In this document: positions 58,151-64,000 of the stretch, piece by piece
Layout: each line of letters begins with the position of its first letter
How positions within the stretch are numbered: the stretch's first letter is position 1
Assembly (NCBI RefSeq): GCF_900107845.1
Contig: NZ_FNRM01000003.1
Span: 372,001-436,000 of the forward strand
Reading direction: 5' to 3'
DNA: 64,000 nucleotides
Source: Alkalimonas amylolytica
GTDB taxonomy: Bacteria; Pseudomonadota; Gammaproteobacteria; Enterobacterales; Alteromonadaceae
Notes under the pieces: generated by a model
Seen by the model: only the letters and a program-made list of their open reading frames with translations
Databases searched by the model: none
Told to the model about the DNA's origin: nothing
Translations under genes and position numbers: made by a program

Positions 58151-58756
58151 TCAGGCAGCCAATTTACGACTCAGTTCACCGATACGCTGCTCTGCTTTTT
58201 CCAGCGCAGCTTTAGCAGCCTCCTCGCCCATATTCAGGCCTTCCGCATAGATAAAGTACTGCTCACTAAGACCAATAAAGTTGAAAAACTGCTGTAAAAA
58301 CGGTGTTTGGCTATCTGCATTTGTGCCCTGATAGATACCGCCACGGGTTGCGAAAACAACAACCGGTTTATCGGACAGCAAACCAACCGGCCCTTGCTCA
58401 GTGTACTTAAAGGTAACACCAGCACGAGCTACCCGGTCAAACAAAGCTTTTAACTGACTTGGCACACCAAAATTGTACATAGGTACGCCTAACACAATCG
58501 CATCGGCTTGATGAATACGGGCAATCAGATCATCCGAATGACGAGCCAGAGCAGCCTGCTCCAAAGAGCGATCGGCTTCCGGGGTCATCCAGGCTGCAAT
58601 TTCATTCATTTCCAAATGAGGCAGTGGCTGACTGGCCAAATCAATGCGATCCAATTGGACGTCGGCAGGCAACTTAGTAAGAAATTGTGCAACAAGCTGG
58701 CTCGATTTACCTGCTTTACCGCTGATAGAGCTCTCAATCACTAAAACTGTTCTCAT
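58151..58756 (-). CDS. azoR: FMN-dependent NADH azoreductase
   Basis: A 201-residue flavodoxin-fold quinone/azo reductase. MRTVLVIESSISGKAGKSSQLVAQFL is the AzoR start with the FMN phosphate loop, ADAIVLGVPMYNFGVPSQLKALFDRVARAGVTF is the typical second FMN motif, and VVVFATRGGIYQG the third. Length equals E. coli AzoR (201). AGGAGACC precedes ATG 58756. It reduces quinones and azo dyes with NADH and protects against thiol stress. It is 170 bases from the divergent ECF sigma gene, whose regulon may include it, but no shared site is visible. Confidence 0.95.
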   Translation of the reverse strand: MRTVLVIESSISGKAGKSSQLVAQFLTKLPADVQLDRIDLASQPLPHLEMNEIAAWMTPEADRSLEQAALARHSDDLIARIHQADAIVLGVPMYNFGVPSQLKALFDRVARAGVTFKYTEQGPVGLLSDKPVVVFATRGGIYQGTNADSQTPFLQQFFNFIGLSEQYFIYAEGLNMGEEAAKAALEKAEQRIGELSRKLAA

Positions 58757-58849
58757 AATAGGTCTCCTAGTGGTTAATGGCTGCATGATACATCAACAAA
58801 AAAGAATAAAAACCAGAAAATATCATAGCTATCTTTCGATAAAATGAAA

Positions 58850-58879
58850 TGAATCAGTTTAGTGATTACGCTCGTATAA
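58850..58879 (+). promoter_or_regulatory. Candidate ECF sigma autoregulated promoter
   Basis: TGAATC (58850-58855), 17 bases, then CGTATAA (58873-58879). This is close to the TGATCC...CGTATAA form used by RpoE/ChrR-type sigma factors (ECF11). It lies about 47 bases before the sigma gene start. One base differs in the -35. Confidence 0.55.
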
Positions 58880-58926
58880 GGTGGTGATCTATCCACTGGC
58901 AACCTTTGCACAATTAGGAAAGACGA

Positions 58927-59589
58927 ATGATGTTGAATTTAGCATCCACTCAGAGGCATGATGGGACCACACCAGCACAACGTGAGCCCGGAATGTCGAC
59001 GAACGATGAAAATGCCCCAGAGATCCGTACCGGTCAATGGGAGGATGCACTTAGTTTTGTCGCTGTACATCAAGACAAAGCTGCTTACTCTGAACTGTTT
59101 AGCTATTTTGCACCCCGCCTGAAAGCTTTTGGCATGAAGATGTTTGGCAACGAACAGCAAGCTTTGGAGATGGTGCAAGACACCATGCTTAATGTGTGGC
59201 GAAAAGCCCGGCTGTTTGATCCAAGCCGAGGCTGCGCTTCGACCTGGATTTTTACTATTGCCCGTAATGTCCGCTTCGATATGTTACGCAAAAAGCAAAG
59301 CCGTAAAGACGATATCAGCGCCGACGACCTCTGGTACGACGGCAATTACCCTGAGCAGGAAGACTCAGGCAGCCATCAATGGGATACCGTTTTGATGACT
59401 GAAAAGTTGGCACCACACTTTGATCGCCTGCCCGAAGCTCAGCGTTTAGTGATGGTAAAAGTGTATTTAGAAGAAAAGTCGCATCAGGAAGTTTCGGATG
59501 AACTGGCCATTCCGTTAGGTACGGTGAAATCACGAATTCGTCTGGCACTGGATCGTTTGAGAGAGGCACTCGATGACACACGCAGTTAA
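58927..59589 (+). CDS. ECF RNA polymerase sigma factor, RpoE/ChrR (ECF11) type
   Basis: A 220-residue ECF sigma factor. Region 2 reads YSELFSYFAPRLKAFGMKMFGNEQQALEMVQDTMLNVWRKARLFDPSRG with CASTWIFTIARNVRFDMLRKK; region 4 reads LPEAQRLVMVKVYLEEKSHQEVSDELAIPLGTVKSRIRLALDRLREAL, each in adjacent motifs. The ChrR-type anti-sigma gene overlaps it by 17 bases. In Rhodobacter this pair answers to singlet oxygen and organic peroxide. ATG 58927 or 58930 follow GGAAAGAC. An N-terminal stretch of about 30 residues before the usual start is unusual. Confidence 0.94.
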   Translation: MMLNLASTQRHDGTTPAQREPGMSTNDENAPEIRTGQWEDALSFVAVHQDKAAYSELFSYFAPRLKAFGMKMFGNEQQALEMVQDTMLNVWRKARLFDPSRGCASTWIFTIARNVRFDMLRKKQSRKDDISADDLWYDGNYPEQEDSGSHQWDTVLMTEKLAPHFDRLPEAQRLVMVKVYLEEKSHQEVSDELAIPLGTVKSRIRLALDRLREALDDTRS

Positions 59590-60256
59590 ATATCATCCGG
59601 GCATTCCGCTACTGGAACAATACGTGGAGGGCACATTGGAAGCCGATGTTGCTCTGGCGGTATCCGCCCACATTGATTTGTGCCCACATTGCCAACAACT
59701 TTGTTTGGATCTTTCCGCTGAACAAGGTTTGATGTTGGAGAAATCAGCCCCAGCTGCTGAGCTTGATGCCACGGATCTGGATCAGATGCTGGCTGATATT
59801 ATGGCACAGCCGCAGTGGAATGGTCGTGAGCTAAACACCCAGCCACAGGGCCCGGTTCAGGTGCAATTAAAAGACAAAACCTTTACGGTACCACGTGCTT
59901 TAGCGCGGCTGGTTGAGCAGCAAACCAAATGGACCCAACTTGGCAGCATTGCAAATGCTAAGCTGCCAGCGGGTGACAAACGCCATGTGTCGCTGCTTTA
60001 TATCGATAAAGATACCGCTATTCCGCAGCACACCCACAAGGGGCTTGAAATTACCCTGGTGTTGAGTGGCCGCATTGTCGATGAAAAGGGCAGTTATGGT
60101 GTGGGCGATATTTTGATCAACACGCCCGACGATACCCATACGCCGCGCACCTTGCCGGATGAGGACTGTTTGTGTCTGTCGGTGTTAAGCGCGCCTCTGC
60201 AATTTAACAAAGGCATTACCCGTTTATTGAATCCACTTCAGCACTTGTTTTACTAA
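59573..60256 (+). CDS. ChrR-type anti-sigma factor with cupin domain
   Basis: A 227-residue zinc anti-sigma factor. N-terminal ZAS ligands match ChrR: His8, His33, Cys37 and Cys40 (AHIDLCPHC), within an anti-sigma helix bundle. Residues about 120-215 form a cupin with QHTHKGLEITLVLSG and NTPDDTHTPRTL, whose His/His/Glu/His could hold a second zinc. It should bind the upstream sigma factor and release it under singlet oxygen or peroxide. It starts within the sigma gene (overlap of 17 bases), so the two are translationally coupled. It is followed by a terminator at 60276. Confidence 0.94.
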   Translation: MTHAVKYHPGIPLLEQYVEGTLEADVALAVSAHIDLCPHCQQLCLDLSAEQGLMLEKSAPAAELDATDLDQMLADIMAQPQWNGRELNTQPQGPVQVQLKDKTFTVPRALARLVEQQTKWTQLGSIANAKLPAGDKRHVSLLYIDKDTAIPQHTHKGLEITLVLSGRIVDEKGSYGVGDILINTPDDTHTPRTLPDEDCLCLSVLSAPLQFNKGITRLLNPLQHLFY

Positions 60257-60275
60257 ATCAACACCCAACCTTTTA

Positions 60276-60301
60276 GGGCCAGTATGCGCTGGCCCATTTT
60301 T
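60276..60301 (+). terminator. Terminator after the anti-sigma gene
   Basis: GGGCCAG (60276-60282) and CTGGCCC (60289-60295) around TATGCG, then A and five T residues. It also separates the convergent fusion gene (stop 60301). Confidence 0.88.
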
Positions 60302-62550
60302 CAACTAATAAGCGCCATACCACCTTTTAAATTGTACAACTGACGAAAACCCAATCGTGCTAATACCTGGCAGGCAACCAAGCTACGATTGCCGGTGCGG
60401 CACACCATTAGTAAAGGGGTATCCAGCTGCCAATCGGCATGACTGAGCAAATGGCATAGCTTGGACAAAGGTACCTCACGTACGTTGCAGCCAGTCGGCA
60501 AATAAGGAGCCAAAGCACCCGCACTCTGCTCATGCGGTTCGCGCACATCTACTACCTGCAGATGTGGTTGCAAACGTATAAATTCTTCCAACTGTTCCGG
60601 TGCAATGGTCGCCTTGGCATCTGTTGGCATGACTTCGACCAAACCACAAAAATGCTGTTCCAGCGCTTGCAGTTGACAAGCCTGGGCATTAGTGACTTGC
60701 TGCCAGTCATCACTCGCTAGCTCATCGTGCAACAGAGATCGTAACAACGGCTGCTCATCGCAGGCAATTGAGAGGGTGGTGAAAAAGCGCTGAGCGCAAT
60801 CGTGACTGGATAGCAATAAAGTATCCGGCTGAATATGCTGCTGCAGACGCTGCACACTGCGTTGCAAGGCTTTGGCATCGCCACCAGCCAAGTCAGTTCG
60901 TCCTACCCCGCCAGGTAACAGCAAGTCACCGACAAAAGCGGCTCTCAGCACGTCCTGCTGATACAGCAGGTAACTGCTGGCACCGGGGCAATGACCTGGT
61001 GTGTCCAGGCGCTGTAAGCAATACTGACCACAAAGCAGCTCATTCGTTTCTGCAGGCCACCCCAGAGCATCGGTGGGATGGCGACAATCCAGCTGCAATA
61101 AGGTACAAAGCTCAGTACGGACCGAAGCATGGTCAGGGTGCTGATGCGTATCCAGCACCGCTTTTAGCTGCAATTGCTGGCCCTGTATCATCGCCTGCAA
61201 ACGGCCCAGCAATGGGAGCGCAGCATCAATTACTACCGCAGCCCGGGTTTCAGGGCAGACCAGCAGATAACTGCACAAACCTTCATGTTTTAATTGCGTC
61301 AGTCCCTTGATATGCCACTCGAGCGTGGGGGTGGCGTCTGTCAGCACCAGACAATGCTTTTGCACAACTGCCGCCAACTCACGGATGCGCTGACAAGCCT
61401 GCAGGCACTCGACCGGTGTCATCGCCGGGCCAAAAGATAGCCTGATTGAGCCTTGCGAGCGCCAAGCTTCCAGACCCATGGCATCCAATACAAAACTGCT
61501 GGGTACTTTCGAGCTGCAGGCAGAGCCTGAGCTGACACGAATGCCGGCAGCATCAAACAAGTCCATAATGTCTTTGCTGTAAAAGCCAGGCACCGAGAAG
61601 TTAATCGTGGTAGGCACGCAATAAGGCGCATCGCTGTTAAGCACCAATTCTGGAAACACCTGTCGCAAAGCCGCCAGCAAATCGGCCCGGTATTGCCAGA
61701 GCTGCTCTACTGGCTGAAACACCGAGCCCTCTGTCTTTAACAGCTCACTGAAAATAGCGTGCAAGGCTGCGACACCAGGCAGGTTTTCAGTACCAGAACG
61801 TAAACCGCTTTCCTGACCACCACCAACCACCAGCGGTTGGTAACTGGTGCCAGCACGCAGATACAAAAAACCAATACCTTTAGGTCCATAGAGCTTATGG
61901 CCGCTAAAAGGAGCATAGTCGATGCTGGTATCTTGTAAACTCAGCGTCATTTTCCCGAGCGCCTGCACGCAATCGACCAACCAGGGAATATCAGATCGTA
62001 CGGCACGAATGCATTGCTCTAACGCTGCTAAGTCCTGCTGTACACCGGTTTCATTATTGGCCGCCATGGTGCAGATCACCGTGGCTTTGGGCAACTGCTG
62101 ACGAATAAAATCCAAATCCAGCAAACCGTTTTGATCCACCGGTATAGCGCACAAGGTCGCATTGAGTCCCAGCACCTGATTCCAGTGCTGCAAACTTTGC
62201 GGAATAGCCTTGTGCTCGGTTGCTCCATACAGCAGCAAGGTGTCCGGACCAACGCGGCCCTCGGCTTTGGCTTTGCTAAGCGCTGATAACACCGAAGCCT
62301 GAATGCCTTCGGTTGCCCCTGAGGTGAAAATGATGTCGCCAGCACCGGCACCCACCAACTTACGCGCCAGTTGGCGGGTTGCTTCCAGCTCAACCTTGGC
62401 TTTGATGCCAGTGGCATGGGTGCTGCTCGGGTTACCAAAACATTGCATCATGTGATGTTGCACCGCCTCAGCCGCACAGGGCAGCACCGGCGTAGTGGCA
62501 TTGTTATCCAGGTAAATTTCAGCACGGTTGGCAGACAAAAGTGGTTTCAT
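60301..62550 (-). CDS. Cysteine desulfurase-MBL hydrolase-rhodanese fusion
   Basis: A 749-residue three-domain protein. Residues about 1-385: class V aminotransferase, cysteine desulfurase type, with AEIYLDNNATTPV, the PLP Lys in FSGHKLYGPKGIGFLY and the active Cys loop VSSGSACSSKVPSS. Residues about 410-600: metallo-beta-lactamase fold close to persulfide dioxygenases, with VLDTHQHPDHASV, LDTPGHCPGASSYLL and VGDLLLPG. Residues about 640-749: rhodanese with VVDVREPHEQ and active Cys in LMVCRTGNRSLVA. It could take sulfur from cysteine as persulfide, transfer or oxidise it. ATG 62550 (MKPLLSANRAE) is preferred to a longer frame at 62571. It is monocistronic and convergent to the sigma/anti-sigma operon. 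Confidence 0.93.
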   Translation of the reverse strand: MKPLLSANRAEIYLDNNATTPVLPCAAEAVQHHMMQCFGNPSSTHATGIKAKVELEATRQLARKLVGAGAGDIIFTSGATEGIQASVLSALSKAKAEGRVGPDTLLLYGATEHKAIPQSLQHWNQVLGLNATLCAIPVDQNGLLDLDFIRQQLPKATVICTMAANNETGVQQDLAALEQCIRAVRSDIPWLVDCVQALGKMTLSLQDTSIDYAPFSGHKLYGPKGIGFLYLRAGTSYQPLVVGGGQESGLRSGTENLPGVAALHAIFSELLKTEGSVFQPVEQLWQYRADLLAALRQVFPELVLNSDAPYCVPTTINFSVPGFYSKDIMDLFDAAGIRVSSGSACSSKVPSSFVLDAMGLEAWRSQGSIRLSFGPAMTPVECLQACQRIRELAAVVQKHCLVLTDATPTLEWHIKGLTQLKHEGLCSYLLVCPETRAAVVIDAALPLLGRLQAMIQGQQLQLKAVLDTHQHPDHASVRTELCTLLQLDCRHPTDALGWPAETNELLCGQYCLQRLDTPGHCPGASSYLLYQQDVLRAAFVGDLLLPGGVGRTDLAGGDAKALQRSVQRLQQHIQPDTLLLSSHDCAQRFFTTLSIACDEQPLLRSLLHDELASDDWQQVTNAQACQLQALEQHFCGLVEVMPTDAKATIAPEQLEEFIRLQPHLQVVDVREPHEQSAGALAPYLPTGCNVREVPLSKLCHLLSHADWQLDTPLLMVCRTGNRSLVACQVLARLGFRQLYNLKGGMALIS

Positions 62551-62648
62551 AGCGACCCAACATATAACCAAAAAGAATATGATATTCCTTTAAATGATAC
62601 GTGGCTTTTACTCACTCGACAAGGCTTGCTGCAGCGATGACGAACAAT

Positions 62649-62678
62649 AAAAAAGCGAGCTGTTTGGCTCGCTTTTTT
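62649..62678. terminator. Bidirectional terminator of mlaA
   Basis: AAAAAAGCGAGC (62649-62660) and GCTCGCTTTTTT (62667-62678) with a 6-base loop, just after the mlaA stop on the minus strand (62682). Confidence 0.92.
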
Positions 62679-62681
62679 AAC

Positions 62682-63431
62682 TCAGAAGAACTCGTCCAGA
62701 TAAGAGTCGTCGTACTCCTCTTGCTCTGGCGGATTGCCGTCGTAAATTTCGAACAAGCGATTTTGCAAGTAGGCCTCACGAATAAAAGCGTAGGGATCGA
62801 ACGAGTCCTCCAGCAGATGCTCCATCGCCATGGCTTTTTCACGCTGGGTCAGACCGCTCAGCACATAACGTGTAATGGTTAGAGGGGTATTAAACAAACC
62901 AAGGGGTGAGTAGAGTGCATCCACCAAATCGCCGCCAGTATCCCGGATGGTTGAAGGGCCTCGGGCTGGCACCATTAAGAAGGATCCCTCCCCCACGCCC
63001 CACACTGCCAGGGTTTGACCGAAGTCTTCCCGTCGTTCGTTCAAACCAATTTTGGTGGCAACATCAAACAGGCCAAACACGCCGATGGTGCTATTGACCA
63101 AAAAGCGGCCGGCGCTCACGGCCATGCTAGCAGGCTTGGCTTGCAGGGCGGCATTGACGAAACTATCCGGCTCACGCAAATTGCTCAAAAAGTTATCCAC
63201 GCCACGCCGGGCCGGTGTGGGAACCACAGCCATATAGCCAACGGTAGCCGGTCGTAGCAAGTTTGGATCGAGAATTTCATAGTTCAGCTCCCACATGGCA
63301 CGGTTAAAACCTTCCAGTGAGTCGCGTGGATCTTTCTCCACCACTTGCTCTTTCGGCGCGCTGGCGCAGGCAAGTAAGCCAAAAGCCAGACAACACACGC
63401 TAGCCAGCTTAAAAAAATGCTTTGTGTTCAA
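62682..63431 (-). CDS. mlaA: MlaA (VacJ) family lipoprotein
   Basis: A 249-residue outer-membrane lipoprotein that extracts phospholipid from the outer leaflet in the Mla pathway. Signal with lipobox LLAC near residues 18-21, then DPLEGFNRAMW-type DSLEGFNRAMWELNYEILDPNLLRPA, VDNFLSNLREPDSFVNAALQ, GVFGLFDVATKIGL, DFGQTLAVWGVGEGSFLMVPARGPST and a final DPYAFIREAYLQNR. The frame is open to 63464, but GAGGAAGG stands before a TTG at 63431, which I take as start. An acidic C-terminal tail (EEYDDSYLDEFF) is typical. It follows the ccmI-like gene closely. Confidence 0.95.
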   Translation of the reverse strand: MNTKHFFKLASVCCLAFGLLACASAPKEQVVEKDPRDSLEGFNRAMWELNYEILDPNLLRPATVGYMAVVPTPARRGVDNFLSNLREPDSFVNAALQAKPASMAVSAGRFLVNSTIGVFGLFDVATKIGLNERREDFGQTLAVWGVGEGSFLMVPARGPSTIRDTGGDLVDALYSPLGLFNTPLTITRYVLSGLTQREKAMAMEHLLEDSFDPYAFIREAYLQNRLFEIYDGNPPEQEEYDDSYLDEFF

Positions 63432-63463
63432 GATCCTTCCTCTGTATTTAAGCCAATAAACCA

Positions 63464-64000
63464 TTACTCAGCTTTCAGCCGCAGCGATACCTGAACCTTG
63501 CCATCACTGAATAATTGCGGCGCCGAGACCACTTCAAAACTGCCTTGCCGATCATCCACAGAACCACTGGGTGAAAAGCGGGCTACCACTTCCACATCAT
63601 CAATACTGGCTAAGGTCCAGCCTGGCTGCATGGCCATCTCTTCGGTCAGCATCAGCTGTAATTCACCGGCAGGTACCGGAATACGCTGTGCCGCTACAGG
63701 TAACGCCGGGCCATCTGGTTGGCGAACAAACACAAACACACTGGCATCCGGATACTGCTGACGCAAAGACGGATCTACATCCAGGGTTAACAGCACCAAG
63801 CGCTCTTGCCGTACACTGACTTCGTGCCCTAACGCTTGTAGCTTCTCAAGCACCACAGCGTAACGCGGATCAGTGGTTGGCAGCCGATCGAGCAAAATGG
63901 TCCAGGCCGCAGCAGCTTCGGCCATATCCCCTTTTTCGTAAGCCACAAAGGCAAGCAAAGACAAGGCATCCAGATTATCCGGCTCAGCCGTTAAAGCCCG
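63464..64000 (-). CDS. ccmI: CcmI/CycH-type cytochrome c biogenesis protein, partial
   Basis: The frame is open to the window edge (codon at 64000-63998), so the N-terminal part is missing. Visible 178 residues: a TPR (ALTAEPDNLDALSLLAFVAYEKGDMAEAAAAWTILLDRLP), then the C-terminal domain with ASVFVFVRQPDGPALPVAAQRIPVPAGEL, TLASIDDVEVVARFSPSGSVDDRQGSF. This is the periplasmic CcmI/CycH half that binds apocytochrome c. The order ccmI-mlaA with the same direction is seen in related genomes. The TTG at 63964 is internal. Confidence 0.85.
   Translation of the reverse strand, partial: RALTAEPDNLDALSLLAFVAYEKGDMAEAAAAWTILLDRLPTTDPRYAVVLEKLQALGHEVSVRQERLVLLTLDVDPSLRQQYPDASVFVFVRQPDGPALPVAAQRIPVPAGELQLMLTEEMAMQPGWTLASIDDVEVVARFSPSGSVDDRQGSFEVVSAPQLFSDGKVQVSLRLKAE

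Overview
The window is chromosomal DNA of a gammaproteobacterium. The gene families (astCA with DUF1338, SO_0444-type permease, ArsR-ArsP pair, DUF3083-like, DUF5610, MlaA next to CcmI, yqjDE-like set) and the moderate GC content point to the Alteromonadales/Chromatiales group around Rheinheimera, Alishewanella and Shewanella. This placement is an inference from gene content. No rRNA or tRNA gene, CRISPR array, prophage or intact insertion sequence was recognised.

Layout. 1-4.7 kb: an end-truncated periplasmic binding protein, a chemoreceptor, a conserved hypothetical and hemN. 4.7-12.8 kb: a stress-type block with two short hydrophilic ORFs, an active and a degenerate GGDEF protein, a yqjD/yqjE/yqjK-like set, two Crp/Fnr regulators, two BON lipoproteins, a PRC-barrel protein and an lmo0937-type peptide. 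12.7-16.7 kb: paiB, a GNAT gene, a divergent MocR regulator and a secreted MsrA-thioredoxin-MsrB fusion. 16.7-22.8 kb: a mosaic of small membrane proteins, a TPR protein, a YozG/DUF2975 pair, an acyltransferase and a LytTR regulator, with degraded fragments of msr and of the DUF4386 gene; cspA follows. 23-37 kb: metal and metalloid resistance (CusA/CusB-like efflux, ArsR/ArsP with a eukaryotic-type glutathione synthetase, CopC/CopD, ZntR-like MerR and SO_0444 permease). 38.6-43.5 kb: a D-glutamate/5-oxoproline operon. 43.6-51.1 kb: ABC exporter, VCBS protein, and the astC-astA-DUF1338 operon with a divergent Lrp. 51-64 kb: Mn riboswitch with a GDT1 family exporter, DUF4136 lipoprotein, MATE pump, DUF5610, a MITE-like element, S9 peptidase, azoreductase, ECF sigma with ChrR anti-sigma, a cysteine desulfurase-MBL-rhodanese fusion, mlaA and the end of ccmI.

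The most unusual signal is in the 4.7-12 kb block. A 14-bp palindrome of the form GTGCG-N4-CGCAC, with the 5-4-5 geometry of an FNR box, stands exactly 22 bp upstream of a -10-like hexamer in six promoters and 21 or 23 bp upstream in two more. That puts it near -41.5, the class II activator position. The promoters serve the two short ORFs, the yqjD-like operon, both Crp/Fnr genes, the BON operon, the PRC-barrel gene and the small membrane peptide. I infer a local regulon run by one or both Crp/Fnr paralogues.

Other notable systems are: a bacterial operon with both halves of the animal D-glutamate cyclase (DUF1445 and DUF4392) around pxpABC plus a D-amino acid transaminase; a eukaryotic-type glutathione synthetase cotranscribed with an ArsP permease; and a ZntR-type operator buried in the 3' end of that synthetase gene.
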